Positions 37,001 to 46,560 are shown, counted from the first letter of the stretch. The stretch is 64,000 nucleotides of DNA from Bacteroides sp. 43_108 (GCA_001915545.1 MNQS01000022.1:114310-178309); one strand, 5' to 3'. The notes: generated by a model not told the origin, from the sequence alone. Made by a program: numbers and translations.

Positions 37001-39747
37001 ATACAGGAAGCAAAAACCTAGAAATCGAAAAAAGTACAGTAGAGTCGTGTCCTTTTAATATAAATGATATTTATGCTGATTTAAATAATGATGGATTTAT
37101 AGATTCATATGACCTGAATCAGGCGTACATTAATTCCGGAGACTATTTGAATTATATTCCTTCGGATATTTGGTCCGATACTTATCCTCAGGGTAATATA
37201 CTTGCTGATATAGATAGAGATGGCTTTCTTGATTTTTTTGAAGTAAGAGTCGAAGGTGTAAACGGAAAATACGATGTCAAATGTCATTTCAACTCCGGTT
37301 ATGGTTCTTTTGACTGTGTCGGAATTCCAATCACAGCACATGGCTTTAATGCTGATACTTGGTTTGACATAATGGATGTAGCAGATATGGACAATGATGG
37401 TTATCTGGATATTTTAACAATGAAAAATTACAATACAGTTTTGATATTGCTTAATAATACGAATACTGCATTCGACAGGGTTGTTGAAGTCTCACTGCCT
37501 TATCGTGCTGAAAAAATATATAAGCTGGATTTGGACAATAACGGATATTTGGATATTCTCGTTCCTGAGGAAGAAGGATATAAAAGTTATCTTCGAACAA
37601 TATATTTTTACGATAATTTGAACTATGAATTTGGTCCACGTCAAGAATTGGAATCAACACTTTTTAATTTCATGACTGATGTGAACAATGACGGGACACC
37701 TGATTTGCCTTATAATCTTGAAGAGACTATCATTAATCACACTAAAATTTCCAATAAACGCCCGTTGCCACCAGCAAATATCCGAAGTACCCAGAATGCA
37801 TCGTTTGTCACTATCCAATGGGATGCTGCCTATGATGCGGAAACTCCGTACAAACAGATGCGCTATAACATAAGTGTCAAGAAACAAGGAGCATCAGGAG
37901 AAGGGGCTTATATAATTTCACCGATGAATAACATGTGTGATGAGGCAACGATCACACCTAAGTTCCAATACACATCTGCAACCACTTATTCTATACCTCT
38001 TACGGCTATTCCGGCAGGTAAGTATGAAGTTTGTGTGCAGGCCATAGACGGTTGGGGCGCAACTTCTACATTCTCTGAAATATATATGTTGACTGTTGAA
38101 ACTTCTGTTCAAATCAGTGTGCCTATAGATGTTTATGCAGGAACTCCGGTTTTGATAGGTTATACTGGTAATGCCGAATATTCGGATTTGAAGTGGAACT
38201 GGGATGGAGGAGAATTGATAAACGATTTAGGAGGTAATTATGCTGTTAAGTGGAGTACGGAAGGACGTAAGCATATTTCAGTGGAGGCCGATGGCTCTGT
38301 ATATACGGCAGAAGTGCTTGTCAAGCCTGCTATAGATGCTTCGTTTGCGATTGTTTCACAGACTTTGGCTTCATCTAAGACCCCTGTTGAACTTCCTGAA
38401 GGCGATTATACTTTTGAATGGTATGTTTCACGCAACGGAAGTCAAATGATTCCACTTGATGAATATAACAGTGCCAATAGAAATGCAGCATTGGACATTG
38501 TGCATACTACTGGAAATATGGCTTATGTGAGATTTGAATCGGATGGACAATACGGTTTGCGTCTTTATGCAAATGCTCCTGGTGGAAAGGCTTATTGTGA
38601 CCGTGTTGTAACTGTTTATGATGTTTTGGAAAAAACTGATATCGATCTGATTACAGTTGACCAGGCTACCGGAAAATATAAAATATCATGGAGCGACTCT
38701 GAAGAATTACCTTCGTTTGTGAAGAGTATAAACATATATAAGGAAACATCTGTATATAATGATTTTATGCTTCTTGCTTCTGTACCGGCAACCCAGAAAG
38801 ATTACACAGACTTATATTCAAATCCTCAGGCTGCTTCTGCCAGATATTGTATTTCTGTAACATGTGATGGTGGTATAGAAACAGCTTTGGGAACGCCTCA
38901 TAAAGGTGTGCATGTTATGATGAATCGTGGAGCTGGAAATTCTTGGAATATATTATGGAATCAGTATGAAGGAGCAGAGATAGGAACATATCGTATATTG
39001 CGCGGTACGTCACCTCAAAACTTGTCCGTCATTGCAGAAGTTGCCGGTGGTACTACTTCTTATACAGATGTGAATGCACCTGCTGGTACGCTTTATTATG
39101 CATTGTCTTATAATGTTGCATCTGCCGTTAAATCTACTGCAAGAAATACTGGCTTACGTGCATCTGCAGACATTATTTCAAATACAGTATGTACGTATAA
39201 TGCAGCAAGTGCTGTTCTTGCTGAAAATGTATATATCTATACAACTGACGAACTTGCACTTTACCCAGGGCATGCCAACATTAATCTCTACGCTGATGTT
39301 TATCCGCTCAATGCTACGTTCAAGAAATTGGTATGGAGTGTGGTTGAAGGCAGTGACATTGCGTATGTTGATCAAAATGGAGCACTGACTGCAGAAGGAA
39401 GTAAAAATGGAACTGTGACTGTCAGAGCATCAACTGTGGATGGTTCGGGAGTGTATTCGGATATCAGTATTGTTGTAAATGGAATGACAGCCATTGAAAG
39501 CGTAGATGATGACAATTCTGATGTTGTTGTTTATCCTTCTGTAATACATGATGCTGTTCATGTAAGAAATCTCACTTCCGGTAAGAATCGCGTGTCAATA
39601 TACAGTCTAAGTGGACAAATGATGGATTATATTACAACAAGCGGTAGTGAGTTGGATATCAATTGCACATCATATCCAGCAGGAATGTATTTTATTAAAG
39701 TTGAAGCAAAAGGTAATACTATAACTAAAAAGCTTATTAAAAAATAA
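34003..39747 (+). CDS. 1914-residue secreted FG-GAP/FnIII/PKD protein with a T9SS sorting domain
   Basis: A signal peptide (about 1-25) is followed by a beta-rich N-terminal region (to about 280). Then come seven FG-GAP/VCBS-like repeats with calcium-loop motifs (DINKDGKLEF, DYNNDGLADF, DFNKDGIPDI, DLNNDMRTDY, DMDDDGDVDI, DIDGDGRYEV, DIDHDGYYEL; about 285-685), FnIII (about 717-830) and a PKD-like domain (about 850-910). A second set follows: seven repeats (DLDCDGLPEI to DVNNDGTPDL; about 930-1230), FnIII (about 1254-1365) and PKD (about 1370-1440). After that come FnIII-like modules (about 1545-1710), a Big2-like domain (about 1740-1828) and a type A T9SS sorting domain (about 1840-1914, ending TKKLIKK). 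It is probably surface-attached and involved in adhesion or glycan binding. No catalytic domain is recognised. Confidence 0.85.
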   Translation: MGNSFTVWLKIFLFTSIFSVGVVKGQTIDKFPYELVPNASGWELNGGTWSETGPIIVQNDDALPIFSLQSPKLQFLNGGGLLEFEACGTSSEDFIYISGMGENHEEIFHYFAAASAEMSSYSVILPNNIKYISITSYLMGKSGFKINSLRILSFGNSMTWKESDGVYSISGGSYGEGQKAEFCLPEIANAKKTVITFDVESATPDKYDVYFVNSDANDMGILWNAEFFQAVNGKGVVVLENNGKLAPRLLAVSKGGTCDELVVRNYKVRQITSGIMNILNFDLTCWYDINKDGKLEFTNKDNLCDVVNGMAMPYDKIELDGVSISDLYPCNVNNDNAVDYVINGKSVLTNTEDGDKLISHNEKEILYCDYNNDGLADFLIRDIDETVALQLVDGSFLPHRFKTYSRDEYLNRDKVNGEWSPISSTQSSVISQNRNDAFLSGKDMFIGGTSDFEGSMGAEASTMDFNKDGIPDIVDYSSGNIMLYAEEDKYINMTMGGAIFFRDLNNDMRTDYIVYEPSTKTVSSHVFQDDGTEKVQTLISNMSMDKKIWCRDMDDDGDVDIVLPFSYMDSNGASFLVVMENDGTGHFKMHETPFDEMLDFCSCADIDGDGRYEVLATYSAHNKVSDNHTAFILRCLDNLQFELESEPLVVLDERPKSTRTDDNLCEMQLADIDHDGYYELLVSYKTPIGNFNERAQLVCYVKELMPEAKANKAPQRPEKPAFTYEPATGLIKISWLPGKDSESSSADLTYALRIGSEPGKGDVYYAHALADGTRLNLQEGNMGYDLDRILNTSGWHAGKYYISVQTIDPMFSGSQWSEEAVFEKTELASDFYVTDERTVADTITVSLASPVSPMLNYEWDMDGADILSRSDDGQTYAITFSEPGEKRIKLQVSDKNGQVFVSDKLLQIYANKYTQNDISGAGIWIPIYGIVDLDCDGLPEILTSNGIYEYSEDKIYTKLKKIYNTDLEFANTIIADVNRDGMPDIIDYIRWDDEYKILLNTGSKNLEIEKSTVESCPFNINDIYADLNNDGFIDSYDLNQAYINSGDYLNYIPSDIWSDTYPQGNILADIDRDGFLDFFEVRVEGVNGKYDVKCHFNSGYGSFDCVGIPITAHGFNADTWFDIMDVADMDNDGYLDILTMKNYNTVLILLNNTNTAFDRVVEVSLPYRAEKIYKLDLDNNGYLDILVPEEEGYKSYLRTIYFYDNLNYEFGPRQELESTLFNFMTDVNNDGTPDLPYNLEETIINHTKISNKRPLPPANIRSTQNASFVTIQWDAAYDAETPYKQMRYNISVKKQGASGEGAYIISPMNNMCDEATITPKFQYTSATTYSIPLTAIPAGKYEVCVQAIDGWGATSTFSEIYMLTVETSVQISVPIDVYAGTPVLIGYTGNAEYSDLKWNWDGGELINDLGGNYAVKWSTEGRKHISVEADGSVYTAEVLVKPAIDASFAIVSQTLASSKTPVELPEGDYTFEWYVSRNGSQMIPLDEYNSANRNAALDIVHTTGNMAYVRFESDGQYGLRLYANAPGGKAYCDRVVTVYDVLEKTDIDLITVDQATGKYKISWSDSEELPSFVKSINIYKETSVYNDFMLLASVPATQKDYTDLYSNPQAASARYCISVTCDGGIETALGTPHKGVHVMMNRGAGNSWNILWNQYEGAEIGTYRILRGTSPQNLSVIAEVAGGTTSYTDVNAPAGTLYYALSYNVASAVKSTARNTGLRASADIISNTVCTYNAASAVLAENVYIYTTDELALYPGHANINLYADVYPLNATFKKLVWSVVEGSDIAYVDQNGALTAEGSKNGTVTVRASTVDGSGVYSDISIVVNGMTAIESVDDDNSDVVVYPSVIHDAVHVRNLTSGKNRVSIYSLSGQMMDYITTSGSELDINCTSYPAGMYFIKVEAKGNTITKKLIKK

Positions 39748-39836
39748 TTGATTTGCTGGAATAAATCACTTTGTATAAGTGAATGGCAGATTATGGATTT
39801 TTAGTTATGCATCTGCTCAAAGAGCAGTAAAATAAT

Positions 39837-39870
39837 AAAACTCGGTTACTGATATTCAGTGCCGAGTTTT
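39837..39870 (+). terminator. Terminator after the giant exoprotein gene
   Basis: Stem AAAACTCGG...CCGAGTTTT with an inner ACTGA/TCAGT pairing and a T-rich tail. Confidence 0.85.
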
Positions 39871-39959
39871 ATTTATATAAATGTAAGTCTGAATATATGA
39901 GATAGATACATTCATTCATTTCTTCTCCATAAGTACATCCTTTTATAAGGAATTCCATA

Positions 39960-40685
39960 TCAATCTTCCTTCCTCATTTCCTCAATTTCTTCTTTCGATG
40001 GGAAGTGTCCAAGATTTCTCATTTGTCTCAGAATCCATCCTTGACGTTTGTACATGTATCTGCTTGGGCTGGCGCTGTTGAACTTGATAGGGTTGGGGAG
40101 TGTGGCTGCGATGAGGGCACATTGCTGTCGGCTCAGTTCTGAGGCTTTGCATCCGAAGTGCAGCTGTGCTACTGCTTCGGCGCCGTAGATTCCGTCTCCC
40201 ATTTCTATGGAGTTGAGGTATACTTCCATTATGCGTTCTTTGCTCCAGAACATTTCTATAAGTACGGTGAAATATACTTCGAAACCTTTTCTTGTCCAGC
40301 TTGATGTCGGCCACAGAAATACGTTCTTGGCTGTCTGTTGGCTGATTGTGCTCGCTCCGCGGCTTCGTCCGCCTTCGGCTTTTTCCTTGATTGCATTTTT
40401 GATCTGTGTGAAATCAAATCCGTTGTGTTTTATGAAATTCTGGTCTTCGCTCGACCATACGGCAAGTGCAAGATCCGGCGAAATCTCATCCATATCCACC
40501 CATTTGTGCTTCAGTCTTATTTCTTCGCCGTTCTTCACCTGCTGGTAGCATCTGATGAACATCAGCGGTGTAAATTCCACAGGCAGATATCTGTAGGCAA
40601 TTACTCCAAGTATGCTGGATCCGAGAAACGCTATCACACACCATTTTACGATATTGCCTATGATTTTCAGAGGTGATAGTGTCAT
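39960..40685 (-). CDS. mtgA: Monofunctional peptidoglycan glycosyltransferase
   Basis: 241 residues: one N-terminal transmembrane helix (about 12-34) and a GT51 domain with the catalytic block [14 protein letters not shown] (about 73-86), then [41 protein letters not shown] and [11 protein letters not shown]. It polymerises lipid II into glycan strands at the outer face of the inner membrane. There is no transpeptidase domain, so it is the monofunctional type. Confidence 0.95.
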   Translation of the reverse strand: MTLSPLKIIGNIVKWCVIAFLGSSILGVIAYRYLPVEFTPLMFIRCYQQVKNGEEIRLKHKWVDMDEISPDLALAVWSSEDQNFIKHNGFDFTQIKNAIKEKAEGGRSRGASTISQQTAKNVFLWPTSSWTRKGFEVYFTVLIEMFWSKERIMEVYLNSIEMGDGIYGAEAVAQLHFGCKASELSRQQCALIAATLPNPIKFNSASPSRYMYKRQGWILRQMRNLGHFPSKEEIEEMRKED

Positions 40686-40721
40686 TTTTACTGTTTTTTA
40701 TTCATTGGTTTATGCATAAAA

Positions 40722-40778
40722 GCATCATCCGCGTGCTTCGGGTATTTCAAGTCATACCTTCTGCATTGCGGATGATGC
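40722..40778 (-). terminator. Hairpin after the OmpA-like lipoprotein gene
   Basis: Arms GCATCATCCGC and GCGGATGATGC (11 bases, perfect) enclose a second smaller stem GGTA/TACC. The minus-strand tail TTTTATGC is modest. Confidence 0.6.
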
Positions 40779-40834
40779 ATTTCTGTGTATTTTATAAAAA
40801 AAGACTTTGCGGCAATGTGTGTGCCTATGTTTTT

Positions 40835-41551
40835 TTACTGGAGTGTTCCGTTGTTTGCTGCTTCAATCATGCTTGCGCTTGCATACATGTAAACCTCTAC
40901 ACGTCTGTTCTGCTCGCGTCCAGCAGCTGTACTGTTGTCGGCAACAGGGTTGTCCTGTCCCATTCCGGTAACGCTCTTTATCTGAGATGTAGCAACTCCG
41001 CATCCGAGCAGATAGCTTGATACGCTCTGTGCACGTTCCTGAGAGAGGTTAAGGTTCTTCTGTGCGCTCTGTTCAGCAGTTGAGTTTGCCCATCCTGTAT
41101 TGTCTGTGTATCCGTAGATAGCAACGTCCATGTCCTTGTTCTGGTTGAGCACGTTGTTGGCGAATTTGCTCAGTGAAGACTTTGCTGCGCTGCTGAGGTC
41201 TGATTTTCCAGTAGCAAAGAGAATTCCTGAATCGAAAGTTACCTTTACTGCCTGCAGGCCGTTTGCGTCTGTAACAGATTCAACCTGTGCATTTTCGATC
41301 TGCTCTGCTTCAGCTTTTGCCTTGTCCATCTTTTTGCCTATAAGGATACCTGCGGTTGCACCGACTGCTGTACCGATACCGGCACCTATAGCTGCACCTT
41401 TACCTTTTCCTGCGAGACCGCCGACGAGTGCTCCAAGCGCTGCGCCACCTCCTGCACCGATAAGGCCTCCTTTGGCTGTGTTGTTCATGTTGCATCCTGA
41501 CATCAGCATGACTGCACTTAAAGATACTGCATAGATTTTCAGATGTTTCAT
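40835..41551 (-). CDS. OmpA-family lipoprotein with glycine zipper (YiaD-like)
   Basis: 238 residues from ATG 41551, which has a strong AAGGAGG site 7 bases upstream. The lipobox is LMSGC. A glycine-zipper membrane segment follows (about 30-76, GGLIGAGGGAALGALVGGLA and GKGKGAAIGAGIGTAVGATA). The C-terminal OmpA domain (about 105-225) keeps the peptidoglycan-binding features: YGYTDNTG, LSQERAQSVSSYLLGCGV and NRRVEVYM. It links the outer membrane to the cell wall. It is divergent from the HU-like gene across a 464-base gap that contains palindromic array 1. Confidence 0.88.
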   Translation of the reverse strand: MKHLKIYAVSLSAVMLMSGCNMNNTAKGGLIGAGGGAALGALVGGLAGKGKGAAIGAGIGTAVGATAGILIGKKMDKAKAEAEQIENAQVESVTDANGLQAVKVTFDSGILFATGKSDLSSAAKSSLSKFANNVLNQNKDMDVAIYGYTDNTGWANSTAEQSAQKNLNLSQERAQSVSSYLLGCGVATSQIKSVTGMGQDNPVADNSTAAGREQNRRVEVYMYASASMIEAANNGTLQ

Positions 41552-42015
41552 AATCAATCCTCCTTTTGTTTTACGTTTGTTGAATATTCTTGTTGTTTTG
41601 TGGCTGCAAATATGAGCTTTTTTTTTGGAAATGCAATCTGTTTGCGGTTAAACATTGAAATAATATCTCAAACGCGGTATTGCAGGAGTATTAGAAATTC
41701 CGGGCGCCCGTGTTTGGATTTCTGCGCGCCTGCGGCTGTGCCTGCGAGGGCTCGCAATTTTATTCCTGCTGTAGATTTGTCGGACAACCGTGCTGTAATG
41801 CCTGCGATGAAACTTCGGCATGCGCATTAATGCTGTAGAGATTGTGTTCAAACTGTTCCGTTAGCGCTGTAGCTGTAGCTATAAAAACTTGAAAAATAGG
41901 TGCTTGCATACTTGTTTCTTACGCTTCTCTTCTGTATGTTTGCCATACATTTATTATACCCGGGTGAGATTGATTGAGTTTTACAAATGGATTGTTTTAA
42001 AAAGGAGGATAGCTT
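41552..42015. other. 464-base divergent intergenic region with palindromic array
   Basis: It holds the Shine-Dalgarno sites of both flanking genes (AAAAGGAGGAT in each direction), the GC-rich array at 41699-41756 and otherwise mixed sequence with no convincing ORF. A near-consensus CATATTTG lies on the minus strand about 60 bases before the OmpA-like gene. Confidence 0.5.
41699..41756. repeat. Palindromic array 1: three units, 22-base period
   Basis: Palindrome centres lie at 41705.5, 41727.5 and 41749.5. The 14-base cores are TCCGGGC-GCCCGTG, TCTGCGC-GCCTGCG and TGCGAGG-GCTCGCA, fitting TGCGRGC-GCYCGCR. The same unit and period recur at 59687-59766. Confidence 0.7.
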
Positions 42016-42417
42016 ATGTCGAAGATGAATGTTGTTTTAAGATATCAGAATGTTGAGGTTGCTGGCCGGCACATGTATGTCGCACATCCTACTTATGGTG
42101 GAAATATAGGTACGGAAGATATCATACGTATGGCGGCCGCAGACAGCCAGATGTCGGAGGCTGTGATTGCCGGAGCTTTCTACGCCATAGAAAAGCAGTT
42201 CCGCGAAATGCTTCTTAACGGCCATTGTCTGAAGCTTGGTGCTTTGGGATGTTTCCGTATGTCGTTTTCGTGCCGTGCAGGCGATGCGGCTTCGGAAGTA
42301 GATGCCGAAAGTGTTTACAGACGGCGTATAATATACACACCAAGCGTTATGCTTAAGGAGGCCATGTCGAAGGTGGAGTTTTCCGTGTCTTTACCGGGTG
42401 CATCAGGCGACGAATGA
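42016..42417 (+). CDS. HU-like DNA-binding protein
   Basis: 133 residues resembling the Bacteroidales HU-related family: IGTEDIIRMAAADSQMSEAVIAGAFYAIEKQFREMLLNGHCLKLGALGCFRMSFS is the HU helix pair and the first part of the sheet, followed by a beta-arm-like segment and YTPSVMLKEAM. The N-terminus (about 1-30) is longer than in HU. The start is fixed by AAGGAGG 8 bases upstream, unusual in this genome. It may bind DNA non-specifically; it is divergent from the OmpA-like gene. Confidence 0.72.
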   Translation: MSKMNVVLRYQNVEVAGRHMYVAHPTYGGNIGTEDIIRMAAADSQMSEAVIAGAFYAIEKQFREMLLNGHCLKLGALGCFRMSFSCRAGDAASEVDAESVYRRRIIYTPSVMLKEAMSKVEFSVSLPGASGDE

Positions 42418-42493
42418 AAGCATGTATTGTTCCGATATGTTATTTTTCGTCATGCCCGGCAGGCGTTATGGCTAATTTTTCAATATAAATTTG

Positions 42494-42501
42494 TATTTTT
42501 G
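42494..42501 (+). promoter_or_regulatory. -7 box of proS
   Basis: TATTTTTG matches TAnnTTTG. A start of transcription near 42508 rules out the TTG at 42491 and supports ATG 42554. Confidence 0.6.
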
Positions 42502-42553
42502 CACAATACAAAGATATTTGACAGCTGAAAATTCAAATAGAACAATAAAAGAT

Positions 42554-44035
42554 ATGGCAAAAGAATTGAAAGACCTGACCAAGCGCAGCGTCAACTATTC
42601 ACAATGGTACAACGAACTTGTTGTGAAGGCTGATCTGGCAGAGCAGGCTGATGTGAGAGGATGTATGGTTATCAAGCCTTACGGTTATGCTATCTGGGAA
42701 AAGATGCAGCGTATACTTGATGACAAGTTCAAGGAAACAGGAGTGCAGAATGCTTATTTCCCTCTGCTGATTCCGAAATCGTTCCTCAGCCGTGAGGCAG
42801 AGCATGTTGAAGGCTTCGCCAAGGAATGCGCCGTAGTTACGCATTACCGTCTCAAAACCAATGAGACTCACGATGGTGTAGTGGTGGACCCTGCAGCCAA
42901 GCTTGAGGAGGAACTTATCATACGTCCTACATCGGAAACTATTATATGGAATACTTATAAGAACTGGATCAAGTCGTATCGCGATCTGCCTATACTCTGC
43001 AACCAGTGGTGCAACGTGATGAGATGGGAGATGCGTACTCGTCTGTTCCTGCGTACAAGCGAATTCCTCTGGCAGGAAGGTCATACAGCTCATGCCACAC
43101 GCGAAGAGGCTGAAGAGCGTGCAAAGCAGATGCTACACGTATATGCCGACTTTGCTGAGAAGTATATGGCTGTTCCGGTAATTCAGGGTGTGAAGAGCGA
43201 AACTGAAAGATTTGCCGGTGCGCTTGATACTTACACCATCGAGGCAATGATGCAGGACGGAAAGGCTCTGCAGAGCGGTACAAGCCATTTCCTCGGTCAG
43301 AACTTCGGAAAGGCATTCAACGTTCAGTTCATCAACAAGGAGAACGAACTCGAATATGCTTGGGCTACAAGCTGGGGTGTAAGTACCCGTCTGATGGGTG
43401 CGCTCATCATGACCCATTCTGACGACAACGGACTCGTTCTGCCTCCTGCATTGGCTCCGCTTCAGGTTGTCATCATTCCTATATGGAAGAATGACGAACA
43501 GCTGGCGGCTCTCAATGAGAAGATCGACGGCATTGTACGTAAATTGAGAGATATGGGCATAACAGTGAAGTACGACAATTCAGAGAACAAGCGTCCTGGA
43601 TTCAAGTTTGCCGACTATGAGCTCAAGGGTATTCCTGTAAGACTCGTTATCGGTGCACGCGACCTGGAGAACGGAACTGTTGAGGTTATGCGCCGCGACA
43701 CACTCGAGAAGGAGACACGTTCTATCGAAGGCATAGAAGAATACGTAAAGCAGCTTCTTGACGATATTCAGGAAAATATCTACCGCAAGGCTGTTGCATT
43801 CCGCGATTCTCACATACATGTATGCGATGATTACGAGGAGTTCAAGCAGAAAATCAAGGACGGCGGATTCTTCCTCTGTCATTGGGACGGTACTGCTGAG
43901 ACCGAGGCACGTATCAAGGAAGAGACACAGGCAACAATACGTTGTGTGCCTTTTGCATACGAGCAGACTCCGGGCGTCGATATGGTCAGCGGAAAACCTT
44001 CGAAGTGCCGCGTGCTGATTGCTAGAGCTTATTGA
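42554..44035 (+). CDS. proS: Prolyl-tRNA synthetase (type 3, archaeal/eukaryote-like)
   Basis: 493 residues from ATG 42554. A class II synthetase of the short type without the bacterial editing insertion: motif 2 region [29 protein letters not shown], motif 3 [12 protein letters not shown], anticodon-binding domain (about 285-400), and a C-terminal zinc-binding-like domain ending CRVLIARAY, which are features of ProS type 3. It charges tRNA-Pro with proline in the cytoplasm. It is followed by a strong terminator. Confidence 0.95.
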   Translation: MAKELKDLTKRSVNYSQWYNELVVKADLAEQADVRGCMVIKPYGYAIWEKMQRILDDKFKETGVQNAYFPLLIPKSFLSREAEHVEGFAKECAVVTHYRLKTNETHDGVVVDPAAKLEEELIIRPTSETIIWNTYKNWIKSYRDLPILCNQWCNVMRWEMRTRLFLRTSEFLWQEGHTAHATREEAEERAKQMLHVYADFAEKYMAVPVIQGVKSETERFAGALDTYTIEAMMQDGKALQSGTSHFLGQNFGKAFNVQFINKENELEYAWATSWGVSTRLMGALIMTHSDDNGLVLPPALAPLQVVIIPIWKNDEQLAALNEKIDGIVRKLRDMGITVKYDNSENKRPGFKFADYELKGIPVRLVIGARDLENGTVEVMRRDTLEKETRSIEGIEEYVKQLLDDIQENIYRKAVAFRDSHIHVCDDYEEFKQKIKDGGFFLCHWDGTAETEARIKEETQATIRCVPFAYEQTPGVDMVSGKPSKCRVLIARAY

Positions 44036-44086
44036 TGTTTCAGCACGATGCCGACGTGTTGCTTTCGGCATCGGTGACAATATATA

Positions 44087-44155
44087 AATGGTGGAAAAAT
44101 CGGAATGGGCATCAGCGGATGCTTTCATCTGGATTTTCCACCATTTTTGTTTTTT
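44087..44155 (+). terminator. Terminator after proS
   Basis: Arms AATGGTGGAAAAATC and GATTTTCCACCATT followed by TTTGTTTTTT. Confidence 0.85.
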
Positions 44156-44204
44156 GTGGTAGTTAGGAATATTTGAACAAATAGTTTATTTATATAATAT
44201 CAAT

Positions 44205-45527
44205 ATGTTGAATATTAAGCATGTATCGTTGGCTTTTACTGCTGCGATATTCTTGTCGGCAGATGTGCTTGCACAGACAGACAGCACGGAATTCATGAAA
44301 AATCTTTGCGCACTTCCAGGTGTAAGTGAAGTGAAGAAACTTGAGACAACTCGTTTTCCTGAAAAATATGTTTTGAAGATTCGTCAGAATCTCGATACCG
44401 ATAATGCCGAAGCCGGTACATTCAATCAGCGCGTAATTGTGGGCTATGTGGGTGAAGACAGGCCTACGGTAATAGTGACGGAGGGATATAATGCCGATTA
44501 TGCCATGTCACCTTCTTATATCGAAGAATTGTCGGACTTGTTTGATGCCAATATGGTTTTCTGCGAGTACAGATATTTCGGCGAATCAATGCCGAAACCT
44601 ACTGACTGGAATTTTCTGACTGTAGAGAATTCACTGGGCGATCTGCACAATGTCAATACAACTTTCCGTAAGCTTTTTAAGGGCAAATGGATTTCTACAG
44701 GTATAAGCAAGGGTGGACAGACTACGATGTTCTACCGTACATACTATCCAAATGATGTGGACGTTTCTGTTTCGTATGTGGCTCCGCTGAACAAGTCTGT
44801 CGAGGACGGCAGGCACGAACCGTTCCTGCGTGACGAGGTCGGAACCAAGAAAGAGCGCAAGGCCGTCCACAATGCACAGTTGGAAATGTTCAAGCGCAAA
44901 TCATCGCTCGTAGAAATGCTTGAGAAGAAGGTCAAGGCTGACGGGCTGAACTTCAATCTGCCTCTGGATGAGATATTCGATTATGAACTGATGGAATATC
45001 CGTTTGCTTTCTGGCAGTGGGGTACTCCTGTGTCGGAGATTCCGTCTTCAAAGGATTCTGATGAGGTGTGGTTTGAACATCTGATGAAAGTTTCCGGTCC
45101 AGATTATTTTTCTGTTCCAGGCCGTTACCTGTCATTCAATATGCAGGCGCTGCGCGAATTGGGATATTACGGATATGAAATAGACCCGGATTTCAAGAAA
45201 TATTGCAGTATAAGTTCTACAAAAGATTATCTGAGACGCCTGATGATACCAGAGTCTATGGGCGAGTGGCGCAATGTTTCCTTTGATCCTACTTTGTACA
45301 ACAAGACCGTGGAATATCTCAAGAACAACGATCCGAAACATATCTTCATTTATGGCGAGATTGATCCGTGGACGGCAAGCGGTGTTGCCGGATGGCTCGA
45401 CTGTTCGGGCAAGCAGAATATGCGTGTGTACGTACAGCCTCGCGGAAGCCATAAGGCACGTATCGGAAACATGCCTGAGGATATGAAGGCTGAAATCATG
45501 GAGCGTCTGAACGGATGGCTGAAATAA
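44205..45527 (+). CDS. Secreted S37-family (PS-10) serine tripeptidyl peptidase-like protein
   Basis: 440 residues: signal peptide (1 to about 22, ending VLA), then an alpha/beta-hydrolase fold peptidase. The nucleophile elbow is GISKGGQT (about 165-172), with EYRYFGESMPKP upstream and the late GEIDPW and GSHKARI blocks that would hold the catalytic Asp and His. This matches the peptidase S37 group (tripeptidyl aminopeptidase of Streptomyces, relative of S28). It probably releases tripeptides from peptides in the periplasm or outside. It is followed by an AraC-type regulator on the same strand, 64 bases away. Confidence 0.82.
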   Translation: MLNIKHVSLAFTAAIFLSADVLAQTDSTEFMKNLCALPGVSEVKKLETTRFPEKYVLKIRQNLDTDNAEAGTFNQRVIVGYVGEDRPTVIVTEGYNADYAMSPSYIEELSDLFDANMVFCEYRYFGESMPKPTDWNFLTVENSLGDLHNVNTTFRKLFKGKWISTGISKGGQTTMFYRTYYPNDVDVSVSYVAPLNKSVEDGRHEPFLRDEVGTKKERKAVHNAQLEMFKRKSSLVEMLEKKVKADGLNFNLPLDEIFDYELMEYPFAFWQWGTPVSEIPSSKDSDEVWFEHLMKVSGPDYFSVPGRYLSFNMQALRELGYYGYEIDPDFKKYCSISSTKDYLRRLMIPESMGEWRNVSFDPTLYNKTVEYLKNNDPKHIFIYGEIDPWTASGVAGWLDCSGKQNMRVYVQPRGSHKARIGNMPEDMKAEIMERLNGWLK

Positions 45528-45591
45528 TGTCTGTTCGGGCGTGTGCTGCGGTGCAGCATGATATTTTTGATGTTCAAGAAATATTGGCGGT

Positions 45592-46491
45592 ATGGAAGAA
45601 GATAATGTATTGCGTAGATTAGACTTTTCACATTTGCCATGCGACGGCAATTCTGTACAGGTGGACGGCAGACTCTTCATTTCGGACAACATTGACCCTG
45701 TCGAATTGAGCGGAGGTGTACCTACAATGGATTTTCCTGTTCAGATAAACGATATGACGATAGTCTGCCTGTGTCTTGCAGGCGAGGCTACCGTTGCCGT
45801 AAATCTCAATGAATATCGTATGGTCAACGGGATGATGATGTTCATTCTGCCGGGAAATATATTTCAGATAAAATCGTCGAGCAGTGATTTTTCATTCCTT
45901 TTCATGGCGGTGGCAGTTGATTTTATAGGTGTGCCGGTGAACGCTCCGTTCACGATGAAGATAATAAAGCACATTCTTGCGACTCCTTATTGTTGTCTTG
46001 CTCCGAATGAGGCGGAGGAGTTTGTTGCAATCTATAAAATGATGAAGCATAAGCTGATGCAGAGCGATTTCCGCTACAAAAAGGAGGTTGCGGCAAATTA
46101 TATGAGCGTTATGCTGTATAATTCCTATTTGTATTTCCCGGAAGAAAGCAAAGCTGGTGCTGATGCTGTATCCAGGCAGGATGATATTTTCAACAAGTTC
46201 ATTCGCGCCGTTGAAAAGAATTATATGCGGGAGAGGAATGTGAAGTATTATGCAGACATATTGTGCATCTCTCCGAAATATCTGTCGACCGTGATACATA
46301 GGGTTAGCGGAAAATATGCAACTGAATGGATAGACAATTATGTCATTCTGGAGAGCAAGGCCCTGCTTCGCGGATGCGGCATGAGTGTGAAGGAAGTATG
46401 CCACAAACTCAATTTCCCAAATCAGTCATTCTTTGCCAAGTATTTCAAGCACCACACAGGACTGACTCCCAGAGAATATAAGAACAGTTGA
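45592..46491 (+). CDS. AraC-family transcriptional regulator
   Basis: 299 residues. The N-terminal cupin-like sensing part (about 30-150) contains MTIVCLCLAGEATVAVNLNEY and MMMFILPGNIF. The C-terminal AraC double HTH (about 200-297) contains VKYYADILCISPKYLSTVIHRVSGK and MSVKEVCHKLNFPNQSFFAKYFKHHTGLTPREYK. The second HTH is the typical AraC signature. The ligand is unknown. Its close neighbour is the S37-type peptidase, which may be under its control. Confidence 0.9.
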   Translation: MEEDNVLRRLDFSHLPCDGNSVQVDGRLFISDNIDPVELSGGVPTMDFPVQINDMTIVCLCLAGEATVAVNLNEYRMVNGMMMFILPGNIFQIKSSSSDFSFLFMAVAVDFIGVPVNAPFTMKIIKHILATPYCCLAPNEAEEFVAIYKMMKHKLMQSDFRYKKEVAANYMSVMLYNSYLYFPEESKAGADAVSRQDDIFNKFIRAVEKNYMRERNVKYYADILCISPKYLSTVIHRVSGKYATEWIDNYVILESKALLRGCGMSVKEVCHKLNFPNQSFFAKYFKHHTGLTPREYKNS

Positions 46492-46560
46492 TGAGAATGC
46501 GGCGAAATGACGTATTTAAACATTTTTCGTATTCTTATTACATGTTCGCCAATAAATTAT

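Noticed and set aside
34855..37720. DNA tandem repeat behind the FG-GAP repeats
   Set aside because: The repeats are visible at protein level only; nucleotide identity between units is low, so this is old domain duplication and not a satellite.
41699..41756. CRISPR array
   Set aside because: The units are palindromic with 8-base spacers and a period of 22, too short for a CRISPR; no cas genes are nearby.
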